A DNA stretch of 64,000 bases, taken from assembly GCF_033439725.1 (NCBI RefSeq), contig NW_026944390.1, forward strand, positions 1,860,001 to 1,924,000, written 5' to 3'. Within the stretch, counting starts at the first letter, position 1, and each line of letters starts with the position of its first letter. Shown one piece after another: positions 1 through 12,422 of the stretch. The notes under the pieces were generated by a model, which made no database searches, had not been told where the DNA came from, and saw only the letters and a program-made list of their open reading frames with translations. The DNA comes from Neurospora tetraspora. Its lineage: Eukaryota > Ascomycota > Sordariomycetes > Sordariales > Sordariaceae. A program made the position numbers and the translations under genes.

Positions 1-3000
1 AGCTTGTGGTTGCGGCCCGGTGCCCGGAACGTGGGTGATTTTGTTGACGCCCATTGTGTTGTTGTTCTTGTTTGTTTATTTGTTTGCTTGTTGTCTGTGT
101 TCCGGCGAACAAGTGATTGACTGAGCAGAAGATATCTCTCAACGTATGTGGTCCGTTCAAGTCCCCAGTTTATATATCCAGTCCCTCAATAGGTGTTCCC
201 CTTCTCCAAAGTCCGATTTTAGGCGTTTGCTTCTTTCCAACTTGCCCACTTCACCTTACTCAAACTCAATCACAACCAACAGATCCGATCACGTTCTAAC
301 CGTTCTCCAGATATCGATATTATTGTCGATGGATATCGTCGATCTCCGATCGTCTTCCTCTATCTTCACTAGCTCACTACTAGTGAATGGTAGATTTCTC
401 GGCCGAATTTGACCCTAGTTCAGTCTAGACTACGGAAGAATAGCCGAGTGACCGACACCGAATCCCTTAGCCAAGAGTGGATAAGGTATACTTCGTGTGC
501 TGGAGAAGGGTGCGGATCAGAAAGCTAGCGTGGTGTGATGAGTTCCCGAGCCGAGAGGGATAGTTGTGCGGATGTGAAGAGGTTTGTCAGCGCTGAGGTA
601 AGTCGGGGACTTGGCCGTTCACCGAAAACCACACGGAACTTCCTGATGTTTCTCGAACCGAACGGTGAGACGATTCCTTGATGTGACGTGACCTGGGCAC
701 ATGAACCGAATCTCGATCGCGTGGAGTCTCCTAAAGACGAATCCGTTCGAGCCGTTCTCTTCTGGAGCCTAAACAGCGTTCCGTAAAGTATCCGAGTCAA
801 GGCTAACCTTTCAAGTCGACGAACTAGGGGACCAGGGGACCTCAGGTGACAAGGACAAGGTAGGATGGGGGGACGATAAGTCCAACGGCGTGACTTGGTA
901 ACCCCGGGGGGCAGATCTGGCACCTAATGAGGTAAATGTAGGGACCCAACACAACGGTAGCGATGCTTGGAAGCTTGTGATAGTGACTGTGATGGCAGGT
1001 AGCACCGAGTTTAACGACTAAGGAGTGTGGAGATGAGCCAGGACGACGTCAGGTTTTTTCTTCTTCCTCTCGCTAGCTCGGAAAGAGTCTGATATCCAAA
1101 GAAGAATTCCCACTTGGACCAAATCAAGGAGATGACCGAGCAGGAGCTGATGATCATGTGCCAGGAAAGGGAAGGCGTTCAGGACGATGTCTAGGGATGA
1201 GTCGTTGCTGGTTTGTCGTTTGTGGTTTAATGCGTGGACGAATGAAGAAGCAAGGAGAAAAGGCCGGTGAAAGTGCCGAAAGAGATGAGGATCGACCCAT
1301 ATTTGAAGGAAGTCTGGGAGAAGCCAACTTGGATGAGACAATTGAGAACCTCAAGCTCGTGGCACTTGCCCAGTCTTGTTTGTATTATTGGGACTCGGAC
1401 TGGAGTGTGCTTTCCAGGTGAGGTTGGTGGCGGAAGTGGACATTGGGGAGGAGCTACCTCGCCTTCCGCTTGGATGGTTGGGTAGAGTGCTCATTGGGAG
1501 CCGAGTACCTTGCCGCGGAATTTGTGATGACTCGTAGATCTCGCCTGCATACAAGTCGGTAACTGGCATATGCGGTCTATGATTCCATCTCTTTGCCAAT
1601 CCGGATTCGGACCGGGATAGTGTGTATCTTGCTCCGTGGGCGGTAAGGTAGATGTAGCCTTGACTCTCGATTTCGAGCCTCGCATGTCATGTGGTACAGT
1701 CTTCGATCGGTACCAATGAGATTTCCAAGGGTACAGTAGACGGCCAACGACCCCCGGGCTGCTACCTTTGCAACCCACCTGGACAACATTAATATTGTAG
1801 ATGGATACCCCCACGTGTGATGTGATCTGAATTCGTACCATTGGAGATGAGGGCGGCTGGCTGTAACACAAGGAAAATGGAGTGCCAGCAGACTTCTCCT
1901 TAACTGGTAAACCCCGGAAGCTTGGGGGTAGGGCAACCAGCAAGTCTGCCATGAGTGAGGTAATGGAAAAGCCTGACCAAGCCATAAGCAAATTTCTTCT
2001 GGGAACGTCCGCTGGGAAGCAGGCTCGGTGAGCATAATACTGTGGCCCTGCTGATACCAGATTCCGACCTTTATCCGGTCACTTATAAGACCCCAATATC
2101 ACATAGGATATCTCATCACATCTCCTCCAGATGGTTGATGACCGAACTGGATGCCCCGATCTCGGATAACTGCCTCAAGCCCCCTGTCTTTATGCATTCC
2201 CGCATCTAGATGCAAGGCAAGCAAGTCAGATCTGGGACGGGATGCGACAGGACTTCATCCGTTGATTGTTTCTCTCTGAAGGGTTTCGAACCCCATTTCC
2301 CCGATGGTGCTCACTTTGGTGGTTTTCTTCGCGAGCCTTTCTGCTGCCCATTTCTCATTTCTCCAGGGCCGTTCCTTTGCCAAATCATTACGGCTATAAG
2401 AACATTGCTGAACTGAGTCAAATTTACGCCCTGACACACGCCAACAGCGCCATTGTCCTTTGCAAGCCGTTGTCCATGTTGGTGGCTGCAGGACCGCTGA
2501 TCCACAACGGATTGCAGCTGTCTGAAATGAGGAACGTGCAAAGTATGGTCTCAGGACCATGCCCCATACCGGCTTAATTCGCTAAAGGGTGGTTGATGCT
2601 TTGGCTGGTACAATTGACGAGAAAGGTGCGCCCATGTTTGCTCTGCATAAGACATAGCAGGAACCCTGTGCCACGTTATGGTCCCCTGGCGTTTAGGCCG
2701 GGCACATGGTAGATGATACATCACATTATCACTTATGAGATAGCAGCCGATCCGAAAATGGAGGCATGGGGTTGCTCATATCGTGGATGAGGCTTTGCTA
2801 AGGGGTGAGTAATCAGGCTTTGATTCGCTCAGTTGCTGGTGATGCTTCCCTTTGCCACAGAGCCCAACTTGACGTGGTGTGAAGACGGCCGAAATGCACA
2901 GTACCTTGTAATATGTGAACTGAGCAAGAGGGAAGTGGTAGCCGACAAGTAGGTGAATGTTGTGCGATTGATCGACTACATTGCGCCGTTGAGCAACACC

Positions 3001-6000
3001 ACGCCAATCGTTGCAGTTGTGATGTTGCTTCAGATCGACCCGGCAGCCGTCTAGCACGCACAGGCTCTGGGCGTTCATTTGCTGGGACCTCCCATCTCCT
3101 CTGTCGCTATCACCGCAATCTTGCATAGAGGCCGGCGTGCAATTGTAGTGTGCAATAGCAAACCGGCAACTGGCATGCTGAACTGAGTAGGGCGAATCGA
3201 GAGCTTGTAGTCGGATAACAGTTGAGATCCCGATGTAACGAATGGGCCAGATTGCAAAGCTCGCTTCACTTCTTTCCTCTTGTTCGACCCGGACCGGAAA
3301 CTATGCACTCCGCAGTGTGTCGGCGGCTGCCTTGTCTACCAGTTCAGATCTGAACTCTCTGGTGTTGAGATTGGAAGACGCAATCATCCGTCGGGTTCAA
3401 ACCAAAACCAGCCCTGGTGCGGTAGCCATCCGTCAAGAACCGTCTTTTTTATACCGACACGCCGACACGAGTCGACGATCAGTTCAAATCCTCGACTGGC
3501 TGACTGCTCTTGATTATCCCACGGGTAATGACTTCACCCGAACAGTCGTTGACCGCGAGAACCTGGGGTTGCGCAACAAACTGAGGGTCTGCCGCCTTCC
3601 AAGACTTGATTTCAGATACCGCCACTTTCAACCTATCACCGGTACGGGGTAGCTGAACTCAATATGTGGTGTCAGTGTTGCAGTTCGGGCGATAGCAGGC
3701 ACCGTGTTTCGATCTGCGCAACCACAAACTGCGTGTCTTGTGATAATGGCGGCAACTGCTGCTGTTCCCGGGCCAGATAAGCCAGTAGGTTGGTAGGGAG
3801 CGTGGTGAATGGCGAGTAGAAAAGAATTGGTGAATTTAGCAACTGTACCCGAGCTCATCAACAAAGCACCTATCCGGGAATCTGGATCATGGTTTCGGCG
3901 ATCCTGACAATGCCCTTACGCTCTAGCCCTTTGGGGGTGATTGCGTTCAAATGCTTGGCCGCTTGTATTGTTGGTGAAATTAGAGAGCTCTGACTTTAAT
4001 CGTTGAAAATGGCAACTTGAGGATTATCACCAGTCGAGCAGCCAGAATGAGGATGCTTCGCGTCGGATGCAGTAGGCCACATCATGTTCATACCTGCAAT
4101 CAATACAAGGCTTCCAACTGCAAGCTAGACTGGTGAAAGTCTCCGAGCCGTTTACGCGGCCTAGTTTCCAGAGTAAAAAGGTAAACCATGAGAGTATCTG
4201 GATGATTGACCATCTGTTGGCTTAAGCATGGGGACATTGAGTAGTATCCGGTATGACGGAACCGTTGAAACAGACGGCAAAATCCACATGGTGATACTCT
4301 GATGTTTTTATGTTTTCGAATCCATTCCGATCGCTGTTCATAGTTTCTGACGAAAGCACCGCAAGGCTGGTTATGCCTTGTTTTGTGATGTAATGGATGA
4401 CATCCTCGCCTCAACTGGAGCATCCATAGACGATGCCAATTGAAGCTGTTCATGACGTTTCCGCTCGTCTCGCCCCTTCCCGGAACCTCGAAGTGTGGAA
4501 AGATACAGCTAGGCGACGAGGCGTTGTGTTTTTATGTAGATCGTCACACTTGTGACTCGGGATTGAGGCTGACTGCACGATATCTACTGTATCTAAACGT
4601 GCTCAAAAAGATAGTCCAATCGTCATGCGTCCCGGAACAACTCTGGCGTGATAAACGGGAGAAAAGATTTCCGTGGAGCAAATTAGCCAGAAAAGAAATG
4701 AAAGAGGTGGTGTATAACAGCTGGGCTGGCCCAGACCTCCGTTTCAGCCTGCGATGACTTTTTTCTGGATTTGCACCGTCCGAGCCCCAACGTCTGTTGC
4801 AATGATTTTTTCCTCGGTCTTGCTTGCTCAACACCGATGGCTGACAAACAGAACAAAGCGATAAAGATGTGACTGCGCTGGCATCACTGACCGTGCGGAA
4901 AGTTGAAGTGAACGTGTGAATCAATCATCCCAACTTGGGTTTGCCCTTGGTGATTCGACACTTATGGCTATTCATTCGCGTGGGAGCTATCCCGAATTCC
5001 CGAACCACCATGATTTCTGGGTATGGCCAGTTGGAGATACGGGCTATCATAGGTAATCGGCAAGTAGCTGTAGGAGCAAAGACACTCGCCGGTAAGCCTC
5101 GGTGGGTGACCCATACATATGAACGCAGAAGCCTCTGGCGTTCTCACTAACCACCTCGTGGCAGATGCTTGGAATGCCGAGTATGACACTCGGGGGTGAT
5201 GGTCCTACAAACTCTAAATGGTGTGAGTATCTCCAGCGGGGAGCTCGTTGGGACGGGGGAACGATGACTGGAGAAGAGCCTCATTGGACTCCTTGGGACG
5301 TGTTTCTCTTTTTGCAAACAAGCGGCACAGAGATTAGTGATGAAGTGTGGCACGGCAGCGCTCCCACACATTTGCCGGACCACGGCCATGTCTGCCGAGA
5401 TGGTTACTATGCCATATTAATCCCATACTATGGGAGCAGCTTGCATGTTGCCTCGTAGTGTAATTAATCCGTGTGAATAGGGAACAATCTTTGGCGATCC
5501 AGGAGGCAGATGGCACATTACCTTGTGCTGGCTGCAACATGCAAAATGGATGCGGAGGATGCGAACTAGTAGTTCTTGGGCAGCAAACTGCTCCGAAGTT
5601 ATCGCCAGAAGGGGAGAAGGGGTATCATGCAGTGCCAAAAGCGGCCGGAACAGTTGTAGATCAGCAACGGCTTTTGCTCGTGGTCCCCCGCTAGTCGCGG
5701 TCGCATGAAGAACAAGGGACGGGCTTGACAAGCTGCGAGGGTGGGAGAGGCTTGAGAAGTTTTGACGGGGGGCCGAGTCCTCTCGGATGGCAGGCTGGGC
5801 GTACAAGGTACGGAGTACAAGGCTGTATATAGAAAAACCGAGCAAGAGACACGAGGTGGGACCGTTTTGGCGCCGCCGTTTCGTTTCCCTTGCGAGTCTT
5901 GGGTCTCTTGAAGAAACACTCGTGGTTTAGGTGAAGTCTGTCTCGTTCTGAATTTGGTGAGAATGGTCGGTTCTATGTTCCACTGAAAGGAGGCAGTGCC

Positions 6001-9000
6001 AATTCATTAACCAAGCGATGGAGACTGTCGTGGTGTTGGCCATGTTGGGGCGCCTTGGTGGTAATGTCAAGATAACCAACCCTCCATGTTGGCGAGGCAC
6101 GGGTATGGCACACGGCCGGCAATTGTAGGTAGAGGTAGGTACTGGTAGTGGTGAAAAGGATTCGGTAAATTGGCTCAGTTGGTTCCTTCCAAAGCCATTT
6201 AGCCGATGCTGGATATTGGGCCGAATGAGTAGAATGTAGCGAGTAGCGACGTGACAAAGCCACTGCCGAAATGTTTTCAATTGTTTCCCAATCCACGAAC
6301 ACCTTGTACCCGTTGGTGGTATCCCGTTGGTGGTATGTAGGGCCGGTCCAAGAGGCCGGAATGGCGCAAACGATGCCGCAGCGACACGCGTGGAAGAGAC
6401 CAAAAGATGGAAGGGAGTTTTTGGCGATGGTGACGACGACAAGGGAAGTGATGGCGAGAAGGATTCGGATGCAACTGAACACAAGAGAAACGGAGTTGAC
6501 GGCCCTGGACATGGACAAGGGAAGGGAAAACAAGAGAAAATGGTTGAAACGAGTGATGGTGAGGAGTGAGTGTGCCCGCTGTGCAAGCTGTGTGTGTGTG
6601 TGTGTGCGCGCTCGGTGCCTTCCCTGAGAAGGACCTCTCCCCTTGTCGCTTCCCCTTGCAGAGGTGGGGAGACTAGGGGTGAAGGTTAAACAAGCCAATC
6701 GCCGATCGTCTTTCGTCAGGAACAGCGAGGACTGGACCCACTCAGCCCACCAAGCGGCAAGGGACCGTAGAGGTAAGCACGCAAGGCACGGTGGTGGAAG
6801 TGGAGGGGACGGGACAAGCAGGCTAAGCAGCAGCGACTAGCGGCATCAAATTCATTCGAAATTCAATTGATACACGCCGGGCAGCAGCCAACCAGACAAG
6901 CCGGCCAGTCTAGGCTCCACCAAAAAAGTATCGTGTACATTTTTGCACATTTCAGCTTCGCAGTCAAACAGCCAGAACAAGCCACTTGTGCGACCGAGTG
7001 GGTGGTACAGAGAACAGATTTCATGGGTGCCAAGCCGTTCATCTTTAGGAATTCAAGTTGCCGCCGGGAGCAGTGCTTCCGTTGTTGCTTGTGTGCAGTT
7101 GCGAACTTGCGCGCGATGCATGGAAGGAAGGAACCGTGGGCCCGCCCCAGTCTGCACTCACTGCTTCCATCTCTCCACGGCGGGCACAGATGGAAGAGGG
7201 GAAAGATGAGGAAAACTTGTTCCCAAGTATCCCAATGTTACCCTCATCCAACACGAACGCCCGCCCGACGCGGAGCTTTCAGTTCTATTGCTTCCCCCTT
7301 TTCTGTGCCCTTTTCGGGTGAGAACTTTGGCATGCATGTCTACCGCGTCAATGAGGGCCGGAGATAGGCAAGGTCAATGCAGAATCAAATCAAACCAACT
7401 TAGCTTATTCATCCCGAGCCCAGAGCACAGACGGCCTTTCTTTTCACGTCGGGAAGAAATAGCGTGCACTATCGCAAGCCACCATGATATTATTGGAAGC
7501 CCACCTGGCTCGTGGTAGGCGTGTCTGAAGTCGCTGAACGGCGCGGGAGTTGTCAGCAAGGGTGTCACTGAGGTGCTCATCATCAGTCAATTGACAGACG
7601 GAGCGGAGCATGCAATCAAGGAACATCACCGACCAACAATGCGCTCCGTTTCATGTTAGGGTGCAAGTCCCCTCCCGCGCCTGCTGGGGCTGGCGGGTAC
7701 CCCGTTGGCTAGCGGACCTGGCGGACCCCAGATCCCCTTGGATGTTTAAACGGTCCCCTCTTTTGTCGGATTTGTCCCCCTTCCCCATTTCCCACCCCCG
7801 GCTCGAGGTAATATCGCTCCCACGCAGCCAAGATGGAAACCTGGTACCAAGGTACCCTTGCAACCTGAACGCAGCAGCAGCGCTTCGCTTCGCCCCCAGC
7901 CAGCGGGCCCACTCCGTTCTCTTCCAGTCGCAGTGCTCCCGTCCCTGCTCCTCTCTCCTTCCAATTCCATTCTGGCTTCACAGTCACCCTGGACAGAGTC
8001 CCATCGTCGACCACCACCACCACCCACCCGACCACCGTCTCACAGTCCGTCAGGTCCTGCTGCTGTCCTGCCACTCGTTTCTTCCAATCTCTCGTTCCCT
8101 TCTCTTTCTACCGTGTTGAGAACCCTTTGACCGTCTTTGGGCGCCTTCCACTCATTCGTTCAGTTCTTCCCCCCAGGTTACTCACTCTTACTCTCACTCT
8201 CACCTACCTTACCCTTTCTCTCCCTCCACTCCTTTCATCCTTTTCTTCTGCTCCGCCGACCAAATTTGCAACTTGGTTGTTTTTCGGCACCTCCCCCTTC
8301 GGCGACGTCGTCCTCTTGCAAAGCCTCCCCACGACTCGTCTGCCGTTCAACCTCGCCGCCGCCGCCAGTTGATTTGTGATTCCGCGACCAGCGACACCAG
8401 CAACCCGGACCAACAAGACACCCGATAGGTCGACGCGCCTTGCCTTGGTTCGACTTCTCTTCCGTTTTCCGATGCCCGTCTTGTCATGAACTCGTGCACA
8501 CGAATCCGACTCCGACCTCGACGCCGCCTCTGACGGACAGGACTCCTTGTACCTGCAACCCATAGACGAATTTCTTCGTCGAGCCACTCATTTTGAAAAC
8601 CAACAACAAATCAACAGGGGACCGATAATCGAGATTTCCCCCAATTTACCTTGAATGTGAGTGTGGATTTGGTTTGGAGAGGAAGGGCTGGTTGGTGCCT
8701 GGTGGTCTCCTACTCGTTAGCGACGACACTCGGCAGGGAAAAAGGCGGCTACGGGGAGCGCGTGGGAACCGGTGCGAGAAGCAGGATGAAAAAAACGCGA
8801 CTTGGGCATCTAGGGACTTGGCCGGGGACGGGACCTCGCTGGAAAGTGAGGGCAGTGGTGGAAGGGCTAGACGCAACGATCAGCGCTCCCGCGATCCCCT
8901 TGCCTTGAACCAGGCCACAACTCATCACGTTCCACAGCTGATCGCGGGGATCACCAATACGCTTGGATCCAAACCATGGATACACGATTTCGCTGACTGC

Positions 9001-9242
9001 TGCTTCTATCTCCAGATTACCCTCATTTGGCTTATTTGTCAAGTTCACTCGTTACGACTATCTCCTGACAAGTGAATCCCTCCTTGCCGTTGCTGTCGCT
9101 GTCGCCTTGTTGCGGCGCTGACGACCCTTCGGTGTAGATTCACACACCACACCCCGAGTGCCAGTTGACGCCTTCCATTCTCTTATACCAACATCACCTC
9201 AGCATCACCAGTGCATGATCAACACGGACTAGGACCAGAACG
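1..9242. other. Long gene-poor region upstream of the signalling mucin gene
   Basis: No open frame here has the length, codon pattern or recognisable protein motif needed to call a gene. Frames of 100-240 codons occur on both strands but overlap and contradict one another, for example around 5930-6700. The base composition is ordinary, without RIP. From about 7900 to 8260 the plus strand is strongly pyrimidine-rich with runs of CTCAC and CCTC, as is common in Neurospora promoters and 5' leaders, so the last 1-1.5 kb is probably the promoter and 5' leader of the mucin gene. The rest could hold regulatory DNA or noncoding transcripts; this is inference. Confidence 0.5.
6589..6606. repeat. (TG)n microsatellite
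   Basis: Nine TG dinucleotides in a row, in the gene-poor region upstream of the mucin gene. Confidence 0.9.
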
Positions 9243-12200
9243 ATGCGGACAGTATCTGTTGTTGCGGCCGCCCTATTAGCGGCCTCGTATGTGGCCGGCG
9301 AGCATGTGGAGCACCCCAAGCCCAAGTTCTACTTCCCCAAACATGTCAAGCGCCAGTATGCCAACGCCACGATAACATCCAACGATGCCCCTCTTTCCAC
9401 CATCGACACCTCGTCCGACACCTTGTCGCAGACGACCAAGAGGGAAACGACCAGCAACGACCAGAGCGAAAGCTTGTCGGACATTCCCTTTGTCAAGTCG
9501 ACTTCCTCTCGCCTCTTCACCTCGAGCGACGACTCGCAGTCGGAATCCGAGTCGGACAAGTCTCGGGTCACGACGGTGGTGATTGCGAGCACCATTTACG
9601 TTTCGCCTTCCCAGCCCACGACAGTCAACTTGTCGACCGGCAGCACGGCCGTTCCCTCTGCCCCCGCTGTCGACACCGACTCTTCCAGTTCCGCCGATAG
9701 CACTGCCGGCTCATCTGACTCTACTAGCCAGGGTGCCACTAAATTCCTTGATTCCTCTAGCCCTGCTACTGACAACAGCTCAACCGACTCAACTGGATCT
9801 ACTACGGGAAGCAGCCCTGGCTCTACTACGGAGAGCAGCTCATCTGGCTCTACTACCGAGGGTAGCTCCTCTGGCTCTACTACGGACAGTACTGGCTCGC
9901 CTATCATTGCCACCGACAGTGCCAGCTCTTCGGCTTCGGATTCCGCTAGCGACAACACCATCTTGCCCAGCTCCGGCGCCAATGCTACCAGCTCTTCAGG
10001 CTCTGCCACCGACGCTGGTAGCTCGTCCAGCTCTGTCGCAGAGACTGCTAGCTCATCTAACCCTGCCACCGATAGTACCAGCTCTTCGGCTTCTGCTACT
10101 GACAGCGCTACCTTGCCTGGCTCTGTGAAAGTTGTCAACACCACCAGCTCGGCCATCTCTGCCACCGACGCTGGTAGCTCGTCCAGCTCTGTCGCAGAGA
10201 CTGCTAGCTCATCTAACCCTGCCACCGATAGTGCCAGCTCTTCGGCTTCTGCTACTGACAGCGCTACCTCGCCTGGCTCTGTCGCCAACACCACCAGCTC
10301 GGCCATCTCTGCTACCGACGTCGCTAGCTTCTCGGCTTCTGCTACCGATGTTGCCAGCTCACCGGCCGCGTCGACTGATGCATCTGGCTCCTTGACTTCG
10401 TCCAGCGCTTTACCTGCCGTCTCGTCGGGAGTCATTTCTAACACGACTAGTCCCGACTCGTCTAGCTCTTTGCAGGTTCTTGCTCCTCCGACCACCACCG
10501 CTGAGCCTACTTCCACGGCCGAGGCTTCCACCGTCGAGACCGTAAGCACCGAGACAGCCACCGATGGAAGCGCTTCCACGGGTTTGTTCCCGCCTATCAT
10601 CATCCTTCCTTCGATCCGGACGACCTCGACTTCTGCGGCCGATGTAGCAAACTCGACCGCCCCTGCGCTCGTTTCCGAGACCGCCCCTGCGGCCAACTCT
10701 ACCATCGGAACTGCCACAGCGTCCGAGATCATTGCGACAGAGGATCCCATGATTACCAGCTCGAGCAGCTCCGGAATTCTTCTGGCCCCTACAGGCGTCG
10801 TCAGCGAGACCTCCAGTGCGTCAACCAACCCAATTGAGTCTTTCGCTAGCAGTTTCGAATCCGTGGTGGCAAGCATACTTATTCCTACGGGCAATGGAAC
10901 AGCAACCGAACCCACGGCTCCCGTTACTACGTCGGATAGTGTCACGATTCCCTCGGCGACCGAACCTTATGCTAGCGGCTCTGGATCGGGCGTTATCACG
11001 GCTTCCGCCTCGCTGACTACCAGCGAGCCTGAGCATCCCATCACGTCTTCGGGTATCGTCTCCATCCCGGTTGGAAACTCAACTATTACCTCGACCAGTG
11101 CCGTTGAATCGGGCCCAACAACAACCGGAATCCCGGAGTCCTCGGTACCTGTTATTCCTGGAAACTCTTCGATCCCTGTCACATCTCTGCCTGACACGAC
11201 GACATTTTTGCCCCCAGTCACTTTGATTAACAGCACCACAGTAGCAGCCAATTCCTCAACCATTGTTCCAGTCATCGTAACGAGCGCTTCATCTGAGAGT
11301 TCGGTACCTGTTTCCTCCTTGGAACCTGTTACCACCACTCAGGTTTTGATTCCCCCGCCTGCGACGACCACGACGACCATCGGTCCACCGGTTACGCAAT
11401 ATACTCCCACAGCCACCGTGTCTAACATGCCGCCTGGCTATAATAACCCAACCACGATTTTGGTGGACCAGCCTCCTCCTTCGCAGACCCAGAGCGAGAC
11501 CTTCGTGCAACAAACTACAGCGACTGCTCTTCCCACCGACCTCCCCAAGGCGATCGCCCCTGATGACACGACTGCTCCCAAGCCGGACGACAACGTTTTC
11601 ATCCAGATCGGTTTCAACTATGGATTCAACTACCCATTCGTGGCCAAGAATAACAACGCTGCGGCGCAGATCTTCCGTCTTCTCCCTGAGGCGCTGGCGT
11701 TTGCTTCGTCCATTGAGTCCCACAGAGTAAGAGTCACGAAGCTGATGCCCATGAACACGGTGAACACCCTGGGTTACTGGACCACTCTTGCTGTCGTATC
11801 ATACCCGCAGGCGTATGTTGAGAGCCTTCGACTGGATGTTAAACTCGCCAGCTCTCCGCTTTACAACAACCCTACCCCGCTGGTTTACAATTTGACAATG
11901 CAGATCAATCCTGCCATCGACATCATCCTTGGCTCGACCCTCAGTGGCGAAGGCTCAGGCGGCGACAGTGGAAGTAACCCATCCAACGCCGGTAACAACG
12001 GCAACGCGGATCCGTTTACGAACAACAATAACGGCAACCAGACCTCTCAGCAGCGGGGAACCACGGCGGGTATTGTGGGCGGTGCTGTTGCCGTCGCTGC
12101 TGCGTATGGCGCGGCCATGTTCGTGATTGCCAGGAGGTACAAGAGGAAGAAGCAGGCGCACAGACGGGCGAGCTCCATCAGCGGAAGCCCGTCGGACATG

Positions 12201-12422
12201 CAGCAGATGGGCGGGGGCAGCCCGGCTCTAATGGGCGGTGCTCTCCTTAGTAGGGATTTCACCGGCTATGGAGGAGTGGCTGGCGGCGCGGCGGCGGCCG
12301 GCGCCGGTGCGCCTGGTGGACGGGACAGCCATGGCAGCGGAAGGAGCGGGATGGGTCTCTCTTCTCGGACCGCCTACATCTCGGCCCCGGTTGCCGCGGA
12401 AAACTCCCTCGGGTGGAACTAA
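9243..12422 (+). CDS. msb-2: MSB2-type transmembrane signalling mucin
   Basis: Single-exon gene for a 1059-residue type I membrane protein. Residues 1-19 form a signal peptide (ends SYVAG). Residues about 40-780 are a Ser/Thr-rich, heavily O-glycosylatable mucin domain. A folded extracellular module follows from about 785 to 900, beginning FIQIGFNYGFNYPF, matching the conserved membrane-proximal domain of fungal Msb2 proteins. One transmembrane helix lies near 943-964 (TAGIVGGAVAVAAAYG), followed by a basic RRYKRKK stop-transfer and a short Gly/Ser-rich cytoplasmic tail ending AENSLGWN, an ending I recall from filamentous-fungal Msb2 homologues. In this family Msb2 works with Sho1 upstream of the filamentation/invasion and cell-wall MAP kinase cascade, and the mucin domain is shed. 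The ATG at 9243 is the first in frame and starts the signal peptide. The large antisense frame at 9596-10945 is a by-product of the repetitive Ser/Thr codons. Confidence 0.87.
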   Translation: MRTVSVVAAALLAASYVAGEHVEHPKPKFYFPKHVKRQYANATITSNDAPLSTIDTSSDTLSQTTKRETTSNDQSESLSDIPFVKSTSSRLFTSSDDSQSESESDKSRVTTVVIASTIYVSPSQPTTVNLSTGSTAVPSAPAVDTDSSSSADSTAGSSDSTSQGATKFLDSSSPATDNSSTDSTGSTTGSSPGSTTESSSSGSTTEGSSSGSTTDSTGSPIIATDSASSSASDSASDNTILPSSGANATSSSGSATDAGSSSSSVAETASSSNPATDSTSSSASATDSATLPGSVKVVNTTSSAISATDAGSSSSSVAETASSSNPATDSASSSASATDSATSPGSVANTTSSAISATDVASFSASATDVASSPAASTDASGSLTSSSALPAVSSGVISNTTSPDSSSSLQVLAPPTTTAEPTSTAEASTVETVSTETATDGSASTGLFPPIIILPSIRTTSTSAADVANSTAPALVSETAPAANSTIGTATASEIIATEDPMITSSSSSGILLAPTGVVSETSSASTNPIESFASSFESVVASILIPTGNGTATEPTAPVTTSDSVTIPSATEPYASGSGSGVITASASLTTSEPEHPITSSGIVSIPVGNSTITSTSAVESGPTTTGIPESSVPVIPGNSSIPVTSLPDTTTFLPPVTLINSTTVAANSSTIVPVIVTSASSESSVPVSSLEPVTTTQVLIPPPATTTTTIGPPVTQYTPTATVSNMPPGYNNPTTILVDQPPPSQTQSETFVQQTTATALPTDLPKAIAPDDTTAPKPDDNVFIQIGFNYGFNYPFVAKNNNAAAQIFRLLPEALAFASSIESHRVRVTKLMPMNTVNTLGYWTTLAVVSYPQAYVESLRLDVKLASSPLYNNPTPLVYNLTMQINPAIDIILGSTLSGEGSGGDSGSNPSNAGNNGNADPFTNNNNGNQTSQQRGTTAGIVGGAVAVAAAYGAAMFVIARRYKRKKQAHRRASSISGSPSDMQQMGGGSPALMGGALLSRDFTGYGGVAGGAAAAGAGAPGGRDSHGSGRSGMGLSSRTAYISAPVAAENSLGWN
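10005..10310 (+). repeat. Tandem duplication inside the mucin domain (52 + 50 codons)
   Basis: Two nearly identical direct copies lie head to tail within the mucin coding sequence: 10005-10160 (156 bp) and 10161-10310 (150 bp). Both begin GCCACCGACGCTGGTAGC and end GCCATCTCT. The 6 bp length difference is near 10128-10140, so the frame is kept. Shorter related Ser/Thr repeats flank it. Confidence 0.9.

Noticed and set aside
3242-3652. 136-codon plus-strand frame with a mitochondrial-looking N-terminus
   Set aside because: No recognisable motif, and the surrounding sequence shows no consistent coding signal or splice sites that extend it.
5973-6698. Minus-strand frame of 241 codons with hydrophobic stretches, overlapped by plus-strand frames
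   Set aside because: No family motif, mixed composition and equal-quality frames on the other strand. I could not build a convincing spliced gene.
9596-10945. 449-codon open frame on the minus strand opposite the mucin gene
   Set aside because: It is the mirror of the Ser/Thr repeat codons of the sense gene, consists of Val/Glu/Leu-rich low-complexity sequence and has no recognisable domain.
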